Source of the DNA: Synechococcales cyanobacterium PMM_0003
GTDB taxonomy: Bacteria > Cyanobacteriota > Cyanobacteriia > Pseudanabaenales > Pseudanabaenaceae
Reading direction: 5' to 3'
Assembly: GCA_949128015.1 (NCBI GenBank)
Contig: CASBRC010000428.1
Coordinates: 1 to 15,372, forward strand
Length of the DNA: 15,372 nt
Part shown: one piece after another, positions 11,617 through 15,372 of the stretch
Layout of the letters: every line of letters begins with the position of its first letter
Position numbering within the stretch: position 1 is the stretch's first letter
The notes under the pieces: model-generated
What the model was told of the DNA's origin: nothing
What the model saw: the letters and a program-made list of their open reading frames with translations, nothing else
Database searches by the model: none
Program-made: the position numbers and the translations under genes

Positions 11617-12582
11617 TTAAACCGCTTTAACAACATCGACATATTTAATGCCTGCGGGATCATGAATCATTGTACCGCTAGAACACGAAAAGAAGGGGAA
11701 GATTCGGGTTAATCCTTGTGTTGGCGCTAAGAATTGTTCGTCAACTAACTGGGCAACTGTAGACTCGATCCGGCGACTGATTACCGCGGGATCTCTTGTG
11801 TAAATAACGATCCGATCGCGGTTAGTTGCTGTTGAGAAAACTCCATATTTTTCGAGAATATCACTCGAACTAAAGGGCGATCGGATAAAACTTGCAGAGC
11901 TACCCGCTGCTGAGGTTCCTAGTTGCTCTACCGCAGCGTCTAAAGCAGAAACATCGCCATTTTGAGGGTTCATTGTCCGCGACGCTAACACCCGCATCCG
12001 CTGCGATAATAAAATTGTGTCAGGCTCTAAAACTGTCTCACCATCCGCACTCAGTCCAGCGCTCAAGATAGTATCAATCAAAAACTCGACCCACTGAGCA
12101 TAAGTCGCAGTATTCGGGTTAAAGGCGGACGCGGTAACACTAACGTTAGGGTTATTATATAACCCGGTATAACCTAAAGTAGGTTCCCCGATCGCCGCGA
12201 ACCTGTTTAAGCGCTTAGCTATCTCCGATCGAACTATGTCAATTTTTCGGTTTTCTACTAATTGCCTGATTTGTAGCGCATCCTGAGTCCGCGCTTCTTG
12301 CCATTGTACGGAATATCCTTTTGCAGCCATTACAACAGGATAATTATCTGTGCTTAAAGTCACTGGGGTTAACGGGATATCAGCAGCGCCGGGTGCTAAT
12401 AAAATTGCTTCTTCCCCTAAGTTGCCGCCCATAAAAATTGCACCTATCTGATCCTTACCAGGCGGAAGGTCGCCCGTAGTAGGGATCAGCGTCCCATTCT
12501 CAAAAGGATATTGAGGAAATCGGTAGTTATTCCGAATTTCTAAACCTTCTGAAATGTATTGCCACAAAGCAGAAACTGGCAT
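11617..12582 (-). CDS. Major capsid protein (HK97 fold, DUF2184-type)
   Basis: 321 aa, ATG 12582-12580 with GAGG (12593-12590) 7 nt upstream. HK97-fold capsid proteins form the icosahedral shell. Evidence: the place after protease and decoration genes; length usual for the family; the G-Y-T-G-L-Y-N motif (residues 137-143), typical of DUF2184 and encapsulin-like capsid proteins; preceded by the spine-helix type segment (RQLVENRKIDIVRSEIAKRL); an A-domain-like stretch (EPDTILLSQRMRVLASR); and a conserved C-terminal end with RDPAVISRRIES. There is no long N-terminal delta domain, which agrees with a separate scaffold supplied by the protease gene's coiled coil. Palindrome copy 8 is 14 nt upstream of its start. 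Confidence 0.9.
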   Translation of the reverse strand: MPVSALWQYISEGLEIRNNYRFPQYPFENGTLIPTTGDLPPGKDQIGAIFMGGNLGEEAILLAPGAADIPLTPVTLSTDNYPVVMAAKGYSVQWQEARTQDALQIRQLVENRKIDIVRSEIAKRLNRFAAIGEPTLGYTGLYNNPNVSVTASAFNPNTATYAQWVEFLIDTILSAGLSADGETVLEPDTILLSQRMRVLASRTMNPQNGDVSALDAAVEQLGTSAAGSSASFIRSPFSSSDILEKYGVFSTATNRDRIVIYTRDPAVISRRIESTVAQLVDEQFLAPTQGLTRIFPFFSCSSGTMIHDPAGIKYVDVVKAV

Positions 12583-12596
12583 TTTTAAACCTCTAA

Positions 12597-12614
12597 ATTC
12601 CCATTAATGGGATT
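12597..12614. repeat. Dispersed palindrome, copy 8 (variant loop)
   Basis: ATTCCCATTAATGGGATT: the arms are conserved, but the loop is TTAA instead of ACAN, making it nearly symmetric. It lies between the decoration and major capsid genes, 14 nt before the capsid ATG; the capsid Shine-Dalgarno lies between. Confidence 0.8.
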
Positions 12615-12642
12615 GAATAATTGAGCTTTCAACTGTTAAGAA

Positions 12643-13101
12643 TTAAACCATGTTGAGTGAACATATTGCCACTTCACCCGCGCCGATCGTAGACAAGAAT
12701 CTAGCGCTAGGTACTAATACCGCGTTAGCACCTGCTACGTTTGTTGCTTGCCCTTGTGTTGCTCCCACTGTAAAAATAGCGTAAACCGGATCACCCGATT
12801 TTACAGCAGCTACAACGGGGATGCCTATTACACCACGGAAATAATAGGCTATTTGATCCTCTGGGGGATGTTCATCTTTTAGATACCAGCGCTTGCAAGC
12901 CCCCACAATAATAGAATTAGCATCAACTGGTAAAATCACACCACGGCGCTCTAAATTGCCCTCTAGCCCCGTAGCGATCGCCACAAAATGACCGGGTTTT
13001 ATCGCTGCGGTAATTTCTGCATTATAAGCTGTCCGTCCGCTGTCTTCCTGTCCTGACATTGCTAGCTCACCAGCAACAATCTTATTGAATAACTCAGGCA
13101 T
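12643..13101 (-). CDS. Head decoration / structural cement protein
   Basis: 152 aa, ATG 13101-13099 with GAGG 8 nt upstream. Decoration proteins bind the outside of the capsid at three-fold or pseudo-three-fold points and stabilise it. The beta-rich sequence (GHFVAIATGLEGNLERRGVI, ANSIIVGACKRWYL, AYYFRGVIGIPVVAAVKSG, PVYAIFTVGATQGQATN, GEVAICSLNMV) fits the DUF2190/gp24-type cement proteins, with a G-D-P-V-Y motif typical of this fold. It lies 12 nt after the protease gene and just before the capsid gene, the usual place for decoration genes. Confidence 0.75.
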   Translation of the reverse strand: MPELFNKIVAGELAMSGQEDSGRTAYNAEITAAIKPGHFVAIATGLEGNLERRGVILPVDANSIIVGACKRWYLKDEHPPEDQIAYYFRGVIGIPVVAAVKSGDPVYAIFTVGATQGQATNVAGANAVLVPSARFLSTIGAGEVAICSLNMV

Positions 13102-13113
13102 TGGTTGATCCTC

Positions 13114-14202
13114 TTATTTGTATTGTTTCCAAGCATTCTCATAACTGATGATTGCTGCTTTAGCGTCCCCTAGATCACCTTTATCTGAGAACGTATCATC
13201 TGGCATTTCACCGGGTATTCTTGAGCTTTTTTTGTTTAGTGTAGCCGATCGCTTTTTAGCCATACTGACTACAATCTCGATCGCTCTCAATTCTGCCGTA
13301 GCATCCGGTGTTACCAGAAAGTCCGCGAGCGATCGAGCAAATAACTCATCAAACTCATGACTTGGCATTTTAGTCTCACTAACCAAACCTTCAGCATCCG
13401 ATCTCAGACTAGCGTATTTTTGGCTAATTTCAGCATCTTTCTGATATTTTGATACTGACGTTTGCAAAGTTAGCACCTGCGTCTTTAAAGCCTCATTCTC
13501 TGCCTTGTGTGTGATTAATTCAGCCTGTGATTGTCTGTACTTATCATCTAGATCCAAGTATGCCGGGTCTCTTTTGATATCGTCTACTCTTTCTGTCATT
13601 TTTTCTAAAGCTTCCTTAACTTTTTGTACTCCGACCGCTTTGATAATTTGCTGTAAATTCTCAGGAAGACCGCGATCGGCGCGCCCTATTCCTACTGTAG
13701 CATCCGCCGGAATAGAAACTGCACTGATCTCGAAAATTTCCCATTCGATCGCTTTTACTTTTTTTGGACTGACTAATTTAGAATCCCACTTATCACCTTC
13801 CCAAACTGCATTACTCAATACCTCATACTTATGCACTCGATAGCCTACACTAATACCTTTTATAATGCCGTCTTTAGCATTCTGGTACAATTCCTCTGCT
13901 GATGCCGATCGAGACATCTTAGCCACAGCTAAACCTCGATCGCTATCCCATTTTATCGAACTAATAACACCGCGAACCTGATCCGGATCGTGATTCCATA
14001 AAAATTGAATTAAACCCGAATTAAGCCGATCGCCCTTAATTGCTTCTTCCCGACAATCTAAAATTTCGTCTATAATTTCCCAGTTTTCCCAATCCATCCG
14101 GCGATGTGGGGTGTTGCTAGCAAAGCTAAATTCTAGCGTTTTTATCCCTTCAGTATCGATCCCCGCGATTGCCCCGGACACATCTCTATAAGCCATGTTC
14201 AT
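13114..14202 (-). CDS. Prohead protease with C-terminal coiled-coil scaffold-like domain
   Basis: 362 aa. Residues 1-178 are an HK97-type prohead serine protease (peptidase S78): catalytic histidine H71 in FLWNHDPDQ, nucleophile S118 in GIIKGISVGYRV, and the conserved FEISAVSIPADATVG (157-171). Residues about 180-262 are a long coiled coil (KVKEALEKMTERVDD, QAELITHKAENEALKTQVLT), and the rest is a basic/acidic tail with a final YENAWKQYK. This matches fused protease-scaffold genes: the coiled coil guides capsid assembly and is removed when the protease matures the head. ATG at 14202 (a second at 14196, MAYRDVSG). Palindrome copy 9 precedes the start by 7 nt. It is the first gene of the visible structural run; portal and terminase are not found upstream. 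Confidence 0.9.
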   Translation of the reverse strand: MNMAYRDVSGAIAGIDTEGIKTLEFSFASNTPHRRMDWENWEIIDEILDCREEAIKGDRLNSGLIQFLWNHDPDQVRGVISSIKWDSDRGLAVAKMSRSASAEELYQNAKDGIIKGISVGYRVHKYEVLSNAVWEGDKWDSKLVSPKKVKAIEWEIFEISAVSIPADATVGIGRADRGLPENLQQIIKAVGVQKVKEALEKMTERVDDIKRDPAYLDLDDKYRQSQAELITHKAENEALKTQVLTLQTSVSKYQKDAEISQKYASLRSDAEGLVSETKMPSHEFDELFARSLADFLVTPDATAELRAIEIVVSMAKKRSATLNKKSSRIPGEMPDDTFSDKGDLGDAKAAIISYENAWKQYK

Positions 14203-14209
14203 ATCTCAA

Positions 14210-14227
14210 AATCCCATTGTTGGGAAT
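14210..14227 (-). repeat. Dispersed palindrome, copy 9
   Basis: Minus-strand reading ATTCCCAACAATGGGATT, identical to copies 2 and 7. It ends 7 nt before the protease ATG. On the plus strand it is followed by CTCATTAACC, nearly the same as at copy 5 (ATCATTAACC). Confidence 0.85.
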
Positions 14228-14294
14228 CTCATTAACCTTTAACAATTTAGCATATAGATGCGGGTTGTAGCGCGATCACCTCGATTTAATCGCC

Positions 14295-14410
14295 CCGTCA
14301 CAGAATAGGGATAAAAGTCATAGGATATTCTCTGTATTTTATAATATATAGCGTTCTGTGACAGACTCAAACCTATACGCCGTATACTTTTTGCCCCAAT
14401 ATCAAAACAG
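14295..14410 (+). promoter_or_regulatory. Operator-promoter repeat, copy 2
   Basis: -35 GTCATA (14317-14322), 17-bp spacer, -10 TATAAT (14340-14345). CTGTSACAG-type sites lie at 14295-14303 (CCGTCACAG), 14315-14323 (AAGTCATAG) and 14356-14364 (CTGTGACAG). The inner two centres are 41 bp apart. A leader ACTCAAACCTATACGC ... CCCCAATATCAAAACAG follows, then a run of overlapping GGGCGATCG units. The core upstream part is almost identical to copy 1, although they are 13 kb apart. It lies between the divergent protease gene (minus) and HNH gene (plus). Confidence 0.7.
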
Positions 14411-14431
14411 GTCGGGCGATCGGGCGATCGG

Positions 14432-14440
14432 TGCTACAAT
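14432..14440 (+). promoter_or_regulatory. Extended -10 promoter of the small HNH gene
   Basis: TGC-TACAAT, 24 nt before the HNH ATG, placed after the GGGCGATCG repeats. Together with operator-promoter copy 2 this gives two possible tandem starts, like the arrangement in front of rusA. Confidence 0.45.
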
Positions 14441-14464
14441 ATAAAAAATGTTGAGATCGCTAAT

Positions 14465-14698
14465 ATGCCCTATAAAATCGTTTATTTACACCGGGTCGTC
14501 GCAGAACAGACAATCTGCCGGAAACTAAGAATGGGAGAGGTTGTACACCATTTAAACGGCATTGCAGAAGACAATAGCGCTGATAATCTTGAAATATGTT
14601 CTAGCGCATCGGTGCATCGGTTGCATCACCGAAAACCGCACTCAGATAATTTTCAGCCCGATCGCCCTTTAGAACGGGAAGGAGACCTCTGGTTTTAG
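14465..14698 (+). CDS. Small free-standing HNH endonuclease
   Basis: 77 aa, ATG 14465. It is a compact HNH_3-type domain: YLHRVVAEQTICRKLRMGE, V-V-H28-H29-L-N31-G, E35-D36-N37...D40-N41-L42-E, and an S-S-A-S-V-H51-R-L-H54 end. The histidine pair, the two asparagines and the final H...H all appear intact. It lacks the extra DNA-binding module of long homing endonucleases. Such small genes are common phage passengers that can cut related genomes lacking the insertion, or act near cos sites and terminase genes. It lies between operator-promoter copies 2 and 3, which are direct repeats, so gene and control region look like a unit that duplicated or inserted. Shine-Dalgarno weak (GAG 12 nt upstream). 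Confidence 0.85.
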   Translation: MPYKIVYLHRVVAEQTICRKLRMGEVVHHLNGIAEDNSADNLEICSSASVHRLHHRKPHSDNFQPDRPLEREGDLWF

Positions 14699-14707
14699 TG
14701 GGGAAAT

Positions 14708-14803
14708 CTGTCACAGCATACTGTCATATTTATATAATATATGACGTTCTGTGACAGACTCAAACCTATACGCTGTAACGATTTTACCCCAATATCAAAA
14801 CAG
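14708..14803 (+). promoter_or_regulatory. Operator-promoter repeat, copy 3
   Basis: CTGTCACAG (14708-14716) contains -35 GTCACA (14710-14715); 17-bp spacer; -10 TATAAT (14733-14738); CTGTGACAG at 14749-14757. The two exact palindromes are 41 bp apart centre to centre and are also inverted relative to each other; inner dyad TGTCATAT/ATATGAC adds symmetry. It lacks the extra upstream site of copies 1 and 2. The leader (ACTCAAACCTATACGCTGTA ... CCCCAATATCAAAACAGG) and the following GGGCGATCG run resemble copy 2. Confidence 0.7.
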
Positions 14804-14868
14804 GTCGGGGCGATCGGGCGATCGCCCTAAAAGATTTCTAGCACTTTCCTGATATTCTGCTGAGGTTG

Positions 14869-14877
14869 TGCTATAAT
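14869..14877 (+). promoter_or_regulatory. Extended -10 promoter of the right-edge gene
   Basis: TGC-TATAAT, a perfect extended -10, about 65 nt before the ATG at 14942. There is no good -35. The expected start is near 14884, just before a hairpin-forming leader. Confidence 0.6.
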
Positions 14878-14884
14878 ATAGGTA

Positions 14885-14912
14885 GCACCGCAAAGCTACT
14901 AACTCTCGGTGC
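14885..14912 (+). other. Leader hairpin before the right-edge gene
   Basis: GCACCG (14885-14890) and CGGTGC (14907-14912) form a 6-bp GC-rich stem with a 16-nt loop at the predicted 5' end of the mRNA. It could stabilise the transcript or regulate translation. It leaves the Shine-Dalgarno GAGG (14931-14934) free. Confidence 0.4.
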
Positions 14913-14941
14913 ATGAGCTAACCTATCTAAGAGGCTAACTA

Positions 14942-15372
14942 ATGTCTATCATACCACAGAAAGCTACGATCGCCACAGTCAGTATCGGGAATTTAGAGTT
15001 TGAAGGTTTGATGCTAGAAGATGGGAGTTTTGCGATCGGCGTTCCCCAAATAGGCATCAACTGGTTAAATCAAGACACACAAAATTATACGGCTCAAACC
15101 TTGAAACGCTTACTAGCTAAGGGTTCCAAGACACACAAAATCGTCTTTTTTGATTGTAAGACCGAATTTAACAAAGATAAGACTTTAGCCGTAAACTTGC
15201 TAGACTTCCAGCGCATACTAAGAGTGTTGGACAAAGCCGGGTATCAATCGGCAACAGATACCTGTGACGACCTGATTGGTGTCGCAATAGATCAGCTTTG
15301 GGCGGATGCTTTTAACATCAAACGTGAGAAAGAAGACCGCCAGCGTGTGATTGTTGCGCGTCAAACTCATCG
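14942..15372 (+). CDS. Cyanobacterial-type phage protein of unknown function (antirepressor-like position), 3' end beyond the window
   Basis: 143 complete codons visible, open to the right edge. ATG 14942 with GAGG 7 nt upstream. It begins MSIIPQKATIATVSIGNLEF, then EGLMLEDGSFAIGVPQIGIN, a variable basic part, and a helical region with DDLIGVAIDQLWADAFNIKR and EKEDRQRVIVARQTH. I associate this N-terminal pattern (a Val-rich strand pair, G-x-L-E-F-E-G-L-M-L-x-D-G-S-F) with a family common in filamentous cyanobacteria and their phages that resembles the beginning of Bro/KilA-type regulators, but the function is not established. It has a strong extended -10 promoter and lies downstream of operator-promoter copy 3, so it may belong to the same regulon as the rusA cassette. 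Confidence 0.75.
   Translation, partial: MSIIPQKATIATVSIGNLEFEGLMLEDGSFAIGVPQIGINWLNQDTQNYTAQTLKRLLAKGSKTHKIVFFDCKTEFNKDKTLAVNLLDFQRILRVLDKAGYQSATDTCDDLIGVAIDQLWADAFNIKREKEDRQRVIVARQTH

Noticed and set aside
14409..14430. Tandem GGGCGATCG units considered as a phage-specific iteron or origin
   Set aside because: GCGATCGC-like words are spread all over the window on both strands, as expected from the host HIP1 bias, and the run is only two to three units long.
1..15372. CRISPR array, tRNA or rRNA genes
   Set aside because: No regularly spaced direct repeats with unique spacers and no tRNA-like cloverleaf or rRNA sequence were seen; the dispersed palindrome is irregularly spaced at gene ends.

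Overview
The window is a piece of a tailed-phage genome or prophage from a cyanobacterial host. The host call rests on the very frequent HIP1-type octamer GCGATCGC and its derivatives (GCGATCGG, CCGATCGC) in genes of both strands, a signature of many cyanobacterial genomes. The phage type is a contractile-tailed (myovirus-like) phage with an HK97-type capsid: a tail sheath gene is followed by a tube gene, a frameshifted tail-assembly chaperone, a tape measure gene and a P2 gpD-like hub gene. Whether it is integrated cannot be decided here; no integrase, attachment site, terminase or portal gene is visible.

Layout. The structural genes lie on the minus strand, in the usual head-to-tail order when read from high to low coordinates: prohead protease with a coiled-coil scaffold-like extension (14202-13114), head decoration/cement protein (13101-12643), major capsid protein (12582-11617), a small head protein (11563-11177), a putative head-closure protein (10809-10390), an unknown protein (10131-9352), a tail-terminator/gp37-like protein (9015-8539), sheath (8542-7325), tube (7320-6844), a zinc-ribbon protein (6349-6020), the chaperone with a -1 extension (5984-5358, extended to 5254), tape measure (5235-3619) and the hub (856 to the left edge, incomplete).

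Plus-strand genes interrupt this run. A 2.6 kb early-type cassette (RusA resolvase, HNH-like protein, an unknown small protein, a Bro-N antirepressor) sits between tape measure and hub, where P2-like phages have gpU/gpX. Single plus-strand genes lie at 6415-6777, 10155-10403 and 10800-11174; the last resembles a head-tail connector. At the right edge a small HNH endonuclease and a cyanobacterial-type unknown protein (incomplete) are also on the plus strand.

Two families of non-coding repeats are the most interesting content. (1) A roughly 110-bp promoter/operator block occurs three times in the same orientation (around 913-1027, 14295-14410 and 14708-14803). Each copy has a -35/-10 pair with 17-bp spacing, bracketed by CTGTSACAG palindromes whose centres are 41 bp apart. 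This looks like a shared control region for the plus-strand genes. (2) An 18-bp hairpin-forming palindrome, consensus ATTCCCA-ACAN-TGGGATT, occurs nine times, almost always at gene junctions, including directly before four start codons and directly after several stop codons. A third point is a textbook -1 frameshift signal (GGGAAAG) in the tail chaperone gene.
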